Of a stretch of 60,687 bases of DNA, positions 44,500 through 52,868 are shown piece by piece (position 1 is the first letter of the stretch; each line of letters starts with the position of its first letter). The stretch comes from Brumimicrobium sp035497735 (GTDB lineage: Bacteria > Bacteroidota > Bacteroidia > Flavobacteriales_D > Crocinitomicaceae). The DNA is taken from the NCBI GenBank assembly GCA_035497735.1, contig DATJCX010000060.1, forward strand, positions 1 through 60,687, in the 5' to 3' direction. The notes beneath the pieces were generated by a model. The model was not told the origin of the DNA and did no database searches. It saw nothing but the letters and a program-made list of their open reading frames with translations. The position numbers and the translations under genes were made by a program.

Positions 44500-44814
44500 A
44501 TGATAGAGCGTCTGAAAAATCTAAAAATATTTAGAAACAAATATCTTTTTACAATCACCTTTTTCTTGGTGTATATGTTGTTTTTGGATGATGTTGATGC
44601 TGTTAAAATTTATCGTTTAGAAAGTAAGTTGAATAAACTGAAACAAGAAAAGGTAGAAATCTCTAAGAAGTATGAAGAGACAAAAAACATCCTTAATCAA
44701 TTAGACGATCCAGAAGCTTTGGAAAAATATGCTAGAGAGAAGAAGTTCTTTAAGCATGATGATGAAGATATCTTTATTATCGTAGATAAAGATGAGCAAC
44801 CTGTTCTAAAATAA
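44500..44814 (+). CDS. Septum formation initiator, FtsB/DivIC-like
   Basis: 104 aa. A short cytoplasmic N-terminus, one transmembrane helix (~15-31, LFTITFFLVYMLFLDD), a periplasmic coiled coil (~35-70, rich in Lys/Glu/Leu heptads) and a C-terminal segment (DDPEALEKYAREKKFFKHDDEDIFII) that matches the conserved E-x-x-AR end of FtsB/DivIC. These proteins join FtsL and FtsQ in the divisome. The family is short and diverse, so the exact orthologue name is left open. The flanking genes give no further context. Confidence 0.88.
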   Translation: MIERLKNLKIFRNKYLFTITFFLVYMLFLDDVDAVKIYRLESKLNKLKQEKVEISKKYEETKNILNQLDDPEALEKYAREKKFFKHDDEDIFIIVDKDEQPVLK

Positions 44815-44905
44815 TCTTTAAACTAATAAAAATATTTGTTAGGAGAGATGAGCTTATTCTTGTTTCTATTATATACTACCCCTAGTCTTAGTTTTCTTTA
44901 TAAAC

Positions 44906-44937
44906 AAAAAAAAAGGGAACCTTTTACAGTCCCCTTT
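44906..44937 (-). terminator. Rho-independent terminator of grpE-dnaJ
   Basis: Minus strand AAAGGGGAC/GTTCCCTTT 9-bp stem (44929-44937 with 44912-44920, one G-T pair), followed by nine T. It is 22 nt after the dnaJ stop. Confidence 0.85.
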
Positions 44938-44959
44938 AATTCAATATTTATTCTCGAAA

Positions 44960-46084
44960 TTAATTTCCAAACATATTTTTAACTCTTTGGAAAAAATCCT
45001 TCTCCTTTGCTGTAGGAGTTGGTTTAAAGTTTGGACTTTCTTTTAATTTTTCGATAATTTCTTTCTCTTCTTTTGAAAGTTTTTTCGGTGTCCATACATT
45101 GATGTGTACCAATTGGTCTCCCGTTCCGTATTCTTGTACACTAGGTAAACCTTTTCCTTTTAAGCGAAGCATCTTTCCACTTTGTGTACCTGCTTCAATC
45201 TTAATTCTTGCTTTACCTGTTAAAGTTGGCACTTCAATAGACGCGCCCAGTGCTGCATCGGCAAAGTTTACGAAAGCTTCATAGTGAAGGTTTTGCCCAT
45301 CTCTTCTTAAATCTTCATGATCTTCGATTTCAATGACAACTAATAGGTCACCAGCAACTCCGTTAAACGGTCCGGCATTTCCTTTTCCACTAACAGATAA
45401 CTGCATTCCATCTTCAACCCCTGCAGGGATGCTGATTTCAATTACCTCTTCTTTCCTTTCTAAACCTTCGTTGTTAGCGCCTGCTGGCTTCTTGTCGATG
45501 ATTTTTCCGCCACCTTGACAGTTAGGACAAGTTGACGCAGTTTGCATCGCACCAAGGAAAGTTTGCGTAACTCTCGTTACTCTACCAGTTCCGTGACAAG
45601 TTGGACAGTCTTTAAATGAAGCACCAGCTGCATTGACTAACTTGTTGACGCGAATTTTCTTAGTTGTACCGTTTAGAACGTCTTCTAGTGTTAGTTTAAT
45701 TTTAACACGAAGATTTGTTCCTCTCACTACTCTTTGACGCGAACCTCCGCCACGACTTCCACCGAATCCACCACCGAATCCACCACCGAAGATATCTCCA
45801 AACTGTGAGAAGATATCATCCATGTTCATTCCTCCACCACCGTGTCCTGCAGAACCGTCAACTCCAGCATGACCGAATTGGTCGTAACGCTGTTTCTTTT
45901 GTGCATCTGATAATACCTCGTAAGCTTCTGCTGCTTCCTTGAATTTTTCTTCTGCCGCCTCGTCATCAGGGTTCTTATCTGGATGGTATTTAATCGCAAG
46001 TTTACGGTAAGCCTTTTTTATTTCAGCTTCTGTAGCCGATTTGCTTATCCCTAAAACTTCGTAATAATCTCTTTTTTTACTCAT
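44960..46084 (-). CDS. dnaJ: Chaperone DnaJ (two zinc-motif form)
   Basis: 374-aa Hsp40 co-chaperone. J-domain 1-70 with HPD at 34-36; Gly/Phe-rich linker ~75-115 (with FGGGFGGGFGGS); central Cys-rich region ~150-207; C-terminal substrate and dimerisation domains. Only two of the usual four CxxCxGxG motifs exist (CPTCHGTG ~160-167 and CPNCQGGG ~186-193). The outer pair, which forms zinc site I, is replaced by LVNAAGASFKD and KKPAGANNEG. I recall the same arrangement in other flavobacteria. 9 nt after grpE, one operon. dnaK is not present. Confidence 0.96.
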   Translation of the reverse strand: MSKKRDYYEVLGISKSATEAEIKKAYRKLAIKYHPDKNPDDEAAEEKFKEAAEAYEVLSDAQKKQRYDQFGHAGVDGSAGHGGGGMNMDDIFSQFGDIFGGGFGGGFGGSRGGGSRQRVVRGTNLRVKIKLTLEDVLNGTTKKIRVNKLVNAAGASFKDCPTCHGTGRVTRVTQTFLGAMQTASTCPNCQGGGKIIDKKPAGANNEGLERKEEVIEISIPAGVEDGMQLSVSGKGNAGPFNGVAGDLLVVIEIEDHEDLRRDGQNLHYEAFVNFADAALGASIEVPTLTGKARIKIEAGTQSGKMLRLKGKGLPSVQEYGTGDQLVHINVWTPKKLSKEEKEIIEKLKESPNFKPTPTAKEKDFFQRVKNMFGN

Positions 46085-46093
46085 AATGTTTTA

Positions 46094-46669
46094 CTATTGA
46101 CCAACTACTACTTTAGCGTGTCTCAATACTTTATCATTTAGAAAATATCCTTTTTCCACAACATCAAAAACTTTTCCTTTTTGATCTTCATCTTCTACCG
46201 GGAAGTTAGTTACTGCTTCATGTAATTCAGTGTCGAAAGGATTTCCTTTACTATCCATTCCTTTTAAACCTTTGTTTTCAAGTGTTTTGAAAAGTTTATT
46301 ATAGATTAACTTGAAACCTTCTTTAATTGCATCAATATCTTCTAACTTTTCATTGTGTTCAATTGCACGTTCGAAATCGTCCAATGTTGAAAGCATGTCT
46401 TTAATAACACTCTCGCCAGCTGAAGTAATTAAATCTATTTTTTCTTTAGAAGTTCTTCTTCTGAAATTGTCAAACTCAGAATAAAGGCGCAAGTACTTGT
46501 CGTTTAATTCATCGATTTTATCTTGCATGCTGATTTCTGAATTTTGATCTTGGGCTGTAGCATTTTCAGTTGCTTCATTTTGCTCCTCTGCATCAACGTT
46601 TTGTTGCTGTGTCTCATCTATTGTGTGAGTTGTCTCATCAACTTTCTCTTTTTTATCTTTCTTGCTCAT
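46094..46669 (-). CDS. grpE: GrpE nucleotide exchange factor
   Basis: ~191 aa. An acidic, Gln/Asn/Thr-rich disordered N-terminus (~1-55), a long coiled-coil helix (~60-110, IDELNDKYLRLYSEFDNFRRRTSKEK) and the GrpE beta-domain (~135-190, ending VLRHAKVVVGQ). It releases ADP from DnaK. In an operon with dnaJ 9 nt downstream. The start is uncertain: ATGs at 46669, 46681 and 46699 are all in frame. I favour 46669 (MSKKDKKEK), as the extra residues have no family match. No CIRCE element seen. Confidence 0.93.
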   Translation of the reverse strand: MSKKDKKEKVDETTHTIDETQQQNVDAEEQNEATENATAQDQNSEISMQDKIDELNDKYLRLYSEFDNFRRRTSKEKIDLITSAGESVIKDMLSTLDDFERAIEHNEKLEDIDAIKEGFKLIYNKLFKTLENKGLKGMDSKGNPFDTELHEAVTNFPVEDEDQKGKVFDVVEKGYFLNDKVLRHAKVVVGQ

Positions 46670-46903
46670 TTTGAATCCCATTTTATTGCTTTTAAACAAA
46701 TCAAATTTCTATTTGTCAAATTTGTTGCCAATCTTATAATAAGGACAAACTGTCACGTTTTACTTGTTTTTATTGATAGTTTGTCAGTTTTTTCACTAAA
46801 TGACAGAAAGCGGAATCCTTTTAAATTCGGTAAATCAAATAGATATGATAGGCTATGGAATTAAATCATTTGAGATATTGATTTAAAAAAATGTGAAATA
46901 CCC

Positions 46904-46935
46904 TTGGTGTTAATAAAATAATATACCTATATTTG
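46904..46935 (+). promoter_or_regulatory. Promoter of rpsO
   Basis: TTG (46904-46906), 21-nt spacer, TATATTTG (46928-46935). The leader to the ATG at 46992 would be ~50 nt, long enough for S15 autoregulation, but I could not identify a binding structure. Confidence 0.6.
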
Positions 46936-46991
46936 CATCGTGTTTAAAGAAAAACACAATTGTACATAATAATCATTTAAATAATATTGGA

Positions 46992-47261
46992 ATGTATTTA
47001 ACACCAGAGGTTAAAAAGGATATTTTCAAAAAACATGGAAAATCAGAAAACGACACAGGTTCTACAGAAGGACAAATTGCGTTGTTTACTTACCGTATCA
47101 GCCACTTGACTGAACACTTGAAGCTTAATCGTAAAGATTACAACACGCAACGTGCACTTCAAATGCTAGTAGGTAAGAGAAGAAAACATTTAGATCACTT
47201 AAAGCGTATCGACATTATTCGTTACCGTGAGATAATTAAAGAGTTAGGATTGAGAAGATAA
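46992..47261 (+). CDS. rpsO: 30S ribosomal protein S15
   Basis: 89 aa, standard length. The sequence holds the S15 signature: DTGSTEGQIALFTYRISHLTEHLK and HLDHLKRIDIIRYREIIKELGLRR. It binds 16S rRNA helix 22 early in small-subunit assembly. Conserved rpsO-pnp neighbourhood, though a strong terminator lies between them here. Confidence 0.99.
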   Translation: MYLTPEVKKDIFKKHGKSENDTGSTEGQIALFTYRISHLTEHLKLNRKDYNTQRALQMLVGKRRKHLDHLKRIDIIRYREIIKELGLRR

Positions 47262-47286
47262 TTCACAGTCAACAAATTTTCAAAAA

Positions 47287-47328
47287 AAAAAAGGGGGCCG
47301 TCGAAGCTATTCGAAGTTCCCCTTTTTT
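47287..47328 (+). terminator. Terminator / processing hairpin between rpsO and pnp
   Basis: AAAAAAGGGG (47287-47296) pairs with CCCCTTTTTT (47319-47328) around a 22-nt internal region that contains a further short CGAA/TTCG pairing. It ends the rpsO message and may be a read-through or RNase site before pnp. Confidence 0.8.
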
Positions 47329-47358
47329 GTTACATTTTAAAGTTGTAAATAAATAAAC

Positions 47359-49488
47359 ATGAATAATATAATAAAAAAGTCCATCACTATCGGAGGTAAG
47401 GAAATTACCGTAGAGACTGGTAAGCTTGCAAGACAGGCTGACGGTGCAGTAGTGTTACAAATGGGCGGAACAATGTTGTTAGCTACGATTGTATCTAATA
47501 AAAATGCAATGGAGGGTGTTGATTTCCTTCCTTTAACTGTAGATTACAGAGAAAAATTTTCAGCAGCAGGACGAATTCCAGGTGGATTCTTACGTCGTGA
47601 GGCGCGCCCTTCCGATGATGAGATTTTGGTGATGCGTTTAGTGGATAGAGCGTTAAGACCGCTTTTCCCAAGTGATTACCATGCTGATACACAATTGATG
47701 ATTCAGTTGATAGCTTATGACGGTGAAAATCAACCTGATGCTTTAGCAGGATTTGCTGCTTCAGCAGCTATTGCTATTTCTGATATTCCATTCAACGGAC
47801 CTATGTCAGAGGTTAGAGTTGCGAGAATTAATGGTGAGTTTGTATTAAACCCAACTCTTTCTGAAGTTAAAGAAGCTGATATGGATTTAATGATTGCTGG
47901 TTCAATGAAAGACATCGTAATGATTGAGGGTGAAACTCATGAAGTACAAGAAGATGACTTAGTTGAAGCAATTAAACTAGCACACGAAGCAATTAAAGAA
48001 CAAGTTCAATTTCAGTTAGACTTAGCAGCTTTAGTACCTTCATCTTCACCAAAACGTGAATATTCTCACGAAACACATGATGATGCAGTACGTGCGAAAG
48101 TAACAGAATTGGCTTTTGATAAATGTAAAGAAGTAGCTCGTCAAGGACTAGCTGATAAAAATAAGCGTGCTGAATTATTTGAAGCCGTTAAAGTAGAGGT
48201 AGTAGCAGCGTTTACTGAAGAAGAAGCAGAAGAATTTGGAGGTTTGATTAAAACTTACTTTTCGGATGTAAAGAAGGAAGCAGTTCGCGACGTTATCTTA
48301 AACGAAAGAATTCGTTTGGATGGTAGAAAGTTTGATGAAATTCGTCAAATTTGGATCGAAACAGATTACTTACCAGGTGTTCACGGTTCAGCCCTTTTTA
48401 CACGTGGTGAAACACAGTCATTGACTACCCTAACTTTAGGTGGAAAGACAGATGAGCAATTAATAGACAGAGCAGTTTTCCAAGGAACAGAGAAGTTTAT
48501 GTTACACTATAACTTTCCTCCATTCTCAACAGGTGAGGCACGTCCAATTCGTGGGGTGTCAAGACGTGAGATTGGTCATGGTAACTTAGCTTTAAGAGCA
48601 TTAAAATATGTATTACCAGAAGGTAACCCTTATACAATTCGTATTGTTTCTGATATTTTAGAATCTAACGGATCTTCATCAATGGCAACTGTTTGTGCAG
48701 GTACTTTAGCATTGATGGATGGTGGTATTCAAATTAAAGCACCCGTTTCTGGTATCGCAATGGGATTGATTATGAATAGCGAAGGAAAATACGCTGTTCT
48801 TTCTGATATCTTAGGAGACGAAGACCACTTAGGAGACATGGACTTTAAGATTACTGGTACAGAAAAAGGTATCACTGCTTGTCAGATGGATATTAAGGTT
48901 GACGGATTACCGTACGAAGTGTTAATCGAAGCTTTACAACAAGCTAAAGCAGGTAGATTACATATCTTAGGGAAAATGATGGAGGCTTTACCTACGACAC
49001 GTACAGAGTTAAAACCAACAGCGCCACGTATGGAGGAATTTAGAGTTCCAAATGACGTTATCGGTGCGATTATAGGCCCTGGTGGAAAAATTATTCAACA
49101 AATTCAAAAAGACACTGGCGCAACAATCTCTATTTCTGAAGATCCAGAAAACGGAGAAGGTATTGTTCAGATTATGTCAACGGATGGAGAGGCAATGGAT
49201 GCTGCGTTGTCAGCAGTTAGATTAATTGCTTTCCCACCACTAGTTGAAGAAGGTGAAGTGTATGAAGGTAAAATCAAATCTGTTCAAGCTTACGGTGTTT
49301 TCGTAGAAATTCTACCCGGGACAGATGGATTGATTCACGTTTCAGAGTTTGCACACGAACGTATAGCTAAAATGGAAGATGTTTGCAAAGAAGGAGACAT
49401 CGTTAAATTTAAAGTGATAGGTCGTGATCCAAAATCAAAAAAATGGAAATTATCTAGAAAGGTTTTGTTAGAAAAAACTGACAATTAA
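47359..49488 (+). CDS. pnp: Polyribonucleotide nucleotidyltransferase (PNPase)
   Basis: 709-aa trimeric 3'-5' phosphorolytic exoribonuclease. Two RNase PH domains (N-terminal, with KFSAAGRIPGGFLRREARPSDDEIL; and ~315-540, with FPPFSTGEARPIRGVSRREIGHGNLA and SSSMATVCAGTLALMDGGI), a linking helical domain, a KH domain (~560-620, IGAIIGPGGKIIQQIQ with its GxxG) and an S1 domain (~625-705, AYGVFVEILPGTDGLIHVSEF). Complete and of normal length. Downstream of rpsO; ends in its own terminator. Confidence 0.99.
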   Translation: MNNIIKKSITIGGKEITVETGKLARQADGAVVLQMGGTMLLATIVSNKNAMEGVDFLPLTVDYREKFSAAGRIPGGFLRREARPSDDEILVMRLVDRALRPLFPSDYHADTQLMIQLIAYDGENQPDALAGFAASAAIAISDIPFNGPMSEVRVARINGEFVLNPTLSEVKEADMDLMIAGSMKDIVMIEGETHEVQEDDLVEAIKLAHEAIKEQVQFQLDLAALVPSSSPKREYSHETHDDAVRAKVTELAFDKCKEVARQGLADKNKRAELFEAVKVEVVAAFTEEEAEEFGGLIKTYFSDVKKEAVRDVILNERIRLDGRKFDEIRQIWIETDYLPGVHGSALFTRGETQSLTTLTLGGKTDEQLIDRAVFQGTEKFMLHYNFPPFSTGEARPIRGVSRREIGHGNLALRALKYVLPEGNPYTIRIVSDILESNGSSSMATVCAGTLALMDGGIQIKAPVSGIAMGLIMNSEGKYAVLSDILGDEDHLGDMDFKITGTEKGITACQMDIKVDGLPYEVLIEALQQAKAGRLHILGKMMEALPTTRTELKPTAPRMEEFRVPNDVIGAIIGPGGKIIQQIQKDTGATISISEDPENGEGIVQIMSTDGEAMDAALSAVRLIAFPPLVEEGEVYEGKIKSVQAYGVFVEILPGTDGLIHVSEFAHERIAKMEDVCKEGDIVKFKVIGRDPKSKKWKLSRKVLLEKTDN

Positions 49489-49511
49489 TTTCAAAGATTA
49501 ACAATACTAAG

Positions 49512-49542
49512 AACGGCAATTATTTAATTGCCGTTTTTTTTT
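49512..49542 (+). terminator. Rho-independent terminator of pnp
   Basis: AACGGCAAT/ATTGCCGTT stem (49512-49520 and 49527-49535) with nine T, 23 nt after the stop. Confidence 0.9.
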
Positions 49543-49566
49543 AACCTTTTAGTTAGAATTTTCGTT

Positions 49567-49574
49567 TATATTTG
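49567..49574 (+). promoter_or_regulatory. -7 box of the PorP/SprF gene (TATATTTG)
   Basis: TATATTTG matches TAnnTTTG, ~31 nt before the ATG at 49606. The -33 element is not clear. Confidence 0.5.
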
Positions 49575-49605
49575 TAATCAAGAGATAACTAAGACATAAC
49601 ACTAT

Positions 49606-50631
49606 ATGAAAAGGTATTTAAGCTTTATATTTGTTTTCACTATTTTATCAAACCTATATGCACAGGATATTCATTTTTCTCAAATGAAATTCTCTCCTTT
49701 AACGGTGAATCCTTCTAATACTGGTTTGAACGGAAAATACAATGCTATTGTGAACTTTAGAAGTCAGTGGAATAGCGTATCAACTCCTTTTACAACACTG
49801 GGGGCTTCATTCGATATGAATTTCGGAGCAGAAAGAAACAAAAAAGGATTTTTCGCTGCTGGAGTTAATTTCTTTCATGACATAGCGGGAGACTTAAAAA
49901 TGACAACTTCAAATGTGAATTTGAACTTGGCTTATCATATTCGCTTAAATGAAGAAAATACCTTAGGCTTAGGTGTTCAGTCTGGTTACGGTAGTCGTGG
50001 ATTAGGAAGTGTTGACGGTTTATATGCTAGTCAATACAATGGCGATATCCTAGACCCATCTATTGTGAGTGGAGAACAGTTTGGTAGAATGAATTTCGGC
50101 TTCTTTGAACTAGGAAGTGGTTTGGTGTATCAACACAACTCAATGTCGCAATCTTCTTTCTCTGCAGAAGGATTCAAACTAACAGCTGGAGTTTCTGCTT
50201 ATCACTTGACAAAACCTAACTATTCTTTCTTAGAAGGTGGGAGTGATGACTTATCGATGCGCTTTGTTGGATTCGTTGAAACAGAATTTGATTTAAACCA
50301 AAGATGGGGATTAATGCCTGCAGCTTATTACCAAAGACAAGGAACACATCAAGAAATTTACCTAGGAACTTATATTAAATACAACATCATTCAAGCTTCA
50401 AATAGAACTGGTTTTGTTGACGGACTTTTTATCGCTTACGGACCATTCTATAGATTCGGCGATGCTTTTGTAAATAAATTGTTGATCGACTACAAAGGAT
50501 ACGCCTTAGGAATTTCCTATGATGTTAACTTATCATCATTGACAAGGTCTTCAAATGGAAGAGGAGGAATCGAATTTATGTTTAGATACTCATTTAATGA
50601 AGAACGTGGTACTAGGTCGAGAATCAATTAA
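49606..50631 (+). CDS. PorP/SprF family T9SS-associated outer-membrane protein
   Basis: 341 aa. Signal peptide 1-19 (cleavage after LYA) and the family start QDIHFSQMKFSPLTVNPSNTG, then alternating beta-strands to the C-terminus (FMFRYSF...), consistent with a 14-stranded outer-membrane barrel. PorP/SprF-like proteins anchor or help secrete type B T9SS cargo and are normally encoded right after a cargo gene. Here the gene stands alone. The nearest type B cargo is at 31.9-35.3 kb. Confidence 0.93.
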   Translation: MKRYLSFIFVFTILSNLYAQDIHFSQMKFSPLTVNPSNTGLNGKYNAIVNFRSQWNSVSTPFTTLGASFDMNFGAERNKKGFFAAGVNFFHDIAGDLKMTTSNVNLNLAYHIRLNEENTLGLGVQSGYGSRGLGSVDGLYASQYNGDILDPSIVSGEQFGRMNFGFFELGSGLVYQHNSMSQSSFSAEGFKLTAGVSAYHLTKPNYSFLEGGSDDLSMRFVGFVETEFDLNQRWGLMPAAYYQRQGTHQEIYLGTYIKYNIIQASNRTGFVDGLFIAYGPFYRFGDAFVNKLLIDYKGYALGISYDVNLSSLTRSSNGRGGIEFMFRYSFNEERGTRSRIN

Positions 50632-50683
50632 TAGCTAAGGTTGCCGTTATGGGTTTCGTGGAATAGAATTAAATCTATCTCCT

Positions 50684-51616
50684 TTATTCCTTCACGAATT
50701 TTAAAATCACCTTCATCAATTCAGCATGTAGCGGTAATTTAGAATCATAGTAAGTTTTTACGTTCTCGTCTCTGTTAGCTGGCGCTTCTTTTAGAACGTG
50801 ATTCATACCTTCAATGACTACATATTCAGCTTTTGGATTTCCTTCTTTCTGCTGCTCTCCATCTACTAAAGCTACTTGAATATCTGTGGAACCATTGATG
50901 ATTAAAGTAGGAATAGTTAGTTTTCCAATTTCAACTTTTGGATCGTATTGAATCCATGAAATCATATAGGGTTGAATACTTTTTCTGAAAATCGCAATCA
51001 GTTCGGCCGGAACATCACTAACCATTTTTCCTGACTTTAACTGAGCGAGAATCTCTTTACTTGCCTCGACTTGATTGGGTGCTTGCTCTGTGATTTGTTC
51101 CGTTAATATAACATCAATAGCTCTTCCTGGACCAGTTAATGAGATGAATTTAGCCACCTTTCTCTCTTGAGCTGCTAGCATTCCTATTAAAGAACCTTCA
51201 GACTGTCCAATCAGTATAATATTGTCGAATTTCTTTTTTGTCAAATAATCTATCCAAGCCGTCACTTGTTCTACGTTGTTCTCGAATCGCATCTCTTTCT
51301 CTTCAAGTGAAGTAGTGCTTTTTCCAATTCCTGCCTTGTCGTATCTTAGACTAGCAATTCCGTTTTCTGCCAGTTCATCAGCGATTAACTTATAAGAATT
51401 AGGTCTAACTAAAAAGCTATTTCCATTTCTATCTGTTGGACCAGAACCAGGAATAATAATGGCAATGGTGCCGGTCTTTTGACTTGGTGTCAGTAAAGTC
51501 CCGTACAACTGTCCGTTCTTGATTTTAAGTTTTACTTCTTTTTCTTTCTGTGCCCATGTGTTTGCAGTAACTGTGAAAAATATTGCAATTAAAAGAATGG
51601 TCTTGAATAGCTTCAT
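50684..51616 (-). CDS. Secreted alpha/beta hydrolase (esterase/peptidase-like)
   Basis: 310 aa. Signal peptide 1-22 (cleavage after TWA). Alpha/beta-hydrolase fold: oxyanion region IIIPGSGPTDRNGN, nucleophile elbow GQSEGS (Ser139), a strand with LIINGSTDIQV (acidic residue of the triad) and GMNHVL (His). The helical cap lies between ~165 and ~220. Related exported hydrolases are esterases or dipeptide hydrolases; the substrate is unknown. Convergent with the PorP/SprF gene and divergent from the PabB-like gene. Confidence 0.9.
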   Translation of the reverse strand: MKLFKTILLIAIFFTVTANTWAQKEKEVKLKIKNGQLYGTLLTPSQKTGTIAIIIPGSGPTDRNGNSFLVRPNSYKLIADELAENGIASLRYDKAGIGKSTTSLEEKEMRFENNVEQVTAWIDYLTKKKFDNIILIGQSEGSLIGMLAAQERKVAKFISLTGPGRAIDVILTEQITEQAPNQVEASKEILAQLKSGKMVSDVPAELIAIFRKSIQPYMISWIQYDPKVEIGKLTIPTLIINGSTDIQVALVDGEQQKEGNPKAEYVVIEGMNHVLKEAPANRDENVKTYYDSKLPLHAELMKVILKFVKE

Positions 51617-51671
51617 ATTATATTTATTACTTTCGTATTGAATTTTTAAAAATAAGCATTATTTCATTTCA

Positions 51672-52868
51672 ATGAAAGATATTTTCACTTTTTACACCAA
51701 CAATACTGGATTCTCATTGCTGGCATTCGAGCCGATTGATGTTTTTGAATGTTCCGAAGAGGAATGTTTGGAAGGCTTGTCTAATTTCTTGGAAAAGTAC
51801 AATGATGATTATCGTTTTGGTTTTTTGTCCTACGATACTCAAGAAACCTGGCTTGGTGCAGCTCAGGCTTTTGAAAAAAACATTCTTTTTCCGAAAGTTG
51901 GCTTTTTTGTTCCGCAATTTGTTGTTCAAATAGATGAAAATGATCAATGTGTTTATTTAAAAGGTCAGGAAAGTGCTGAATCAGAGCGTTTTGTACAAGA
52001 GTTTCTGGCGGAAAGAGTAAATAAGCCTCAAAATGAAATTCAGTTAACACCTCGCTTTTCACAAGAAGAATATCAAAGCAGAATTCTTTCTATTCAAGAT
52101 AAAATGCAGAAGTTTGGCGTTGAAGTGGTTGTTTTTTGTCAGGATTTCTTTGCGAAAAATGTAGAAGTTGAACCAGTACCAACGTTTTTTGAACTTAATC
52201 AGAAAGCCAAATCACCTTTCTCTTGTTTTGTAAAATGGGAAGATCAGTATTTGCTTTCGGCTAGTCCAGAAAGATTCTTAAAAAAGGAGGGAAGTAAATT
52301 GATTACTCAACCGATTAAAGGAACGGCTAGAAGAGGGGAGACCGCAGAGGAGGACGAAAAACTGAAATCGGATTTAGTAAGCAGTTTAAAAGAAAAAGAA
52401 GAAAATTCCTCGGTGGTGAAAGCCATAGAAAATGAAATGTTGCTTTTTGCTGTTGCTGATTCTATTAAGGTAGAAGAGTTTTCAGAAGTTTATACTTTTG
52501 AAACAGTACATCAGTTGATTTCTACTATTTCAGCAGAAGTCTCGCCAAAGGTTGATTTCGCTGAAATAATGAACTTTCTTTTCCCAATGGGAAGCATGAC
52601 AGGAGCACCAAAGTTTTTCGCTATGCAAATTTTAAGAGCATACGAAAATTTCAATAGAGGCTTATATTCTGGAACTGTCGGTTACTTTAAACCGAATGGT
52701 GACTTCGATTTTAATGTTGTAATTCGCAGTATTCTATACAATGATGCACTTGGAAATATCTCTTGTCCAGTTGGAGGCGGTATTACACTGAAGTCAGACC
52801 CAGAATTAGAATATTACGAATGTTTAATTAAACTAAAAGCCTTGCAAGCGGTGTTGAATAATGGATGA
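51672..52868 (+). CDS. Chorismate-binding enzyme, PabB-like (aminodeoxychorismate synthase I)
   Basis: 398 aa. Short N-terminal half and a C-terminal chorismate-binding domain (~125-395). It has ASPERF, QPIKGTARRG, GSMTGAPK (~307-314), GLYSGTVGYF and GGGITLKSDPELEYYE, all typical of PabB/TrpE rather than isochorismate synthase. The expected role is making 4-amino-4-deoxychorismate for folate, fitting folC in this window. The normally invariant VDLIRND stretch reads VKAIENE here (Lys250, Glu253, Glu255), so activity or substrate may differ. Overlaps tilS by 8 nt, a familiar flavobacterial pairing. No PabA glutaminase nearby. Confidence 0.85.
   Translation: MKDIFTFYTNNTGFSLLAFEPIDVFECSEEECLEGLSNFLEKYNDDYRFGFLSYDTQETWLGAAQAFEKNILFPKVGFFVPQFVVQIDENDQCVYLKGQESAESERFVQEFLAERVNKPQNEIQLTPRFSQEEYQSRILSIQDKMQKFGVEVVVFCQDFFAKNVEVEPVPTFFELNQKAKSPFSCFVKWEDQYLLSASPERFLKKEGSKLITQPIKGTARRGETAEEDEKLKSDLVSSLKEKEENSSVVKAIENEMLLFAVADSIKVEEFSEVYTFETVHQLISTISAEVSPKVDFAEIMNFLFPMGSMTGAPKFFAMQILRAYENFNRGLYSGTVGYFKPNGDFDFNVVIRSILYNDALGNISCPVGGGITLKSDPELEYYECLIKLKALQAVLNNG

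Noticed and set aside
50667..50685. AAATCTATCT motif resembling the shared upstream element
   Set aside because: Only about 10 bp match, and it lies between two convergent gene ends, so it is unlikely to be a promoter element.
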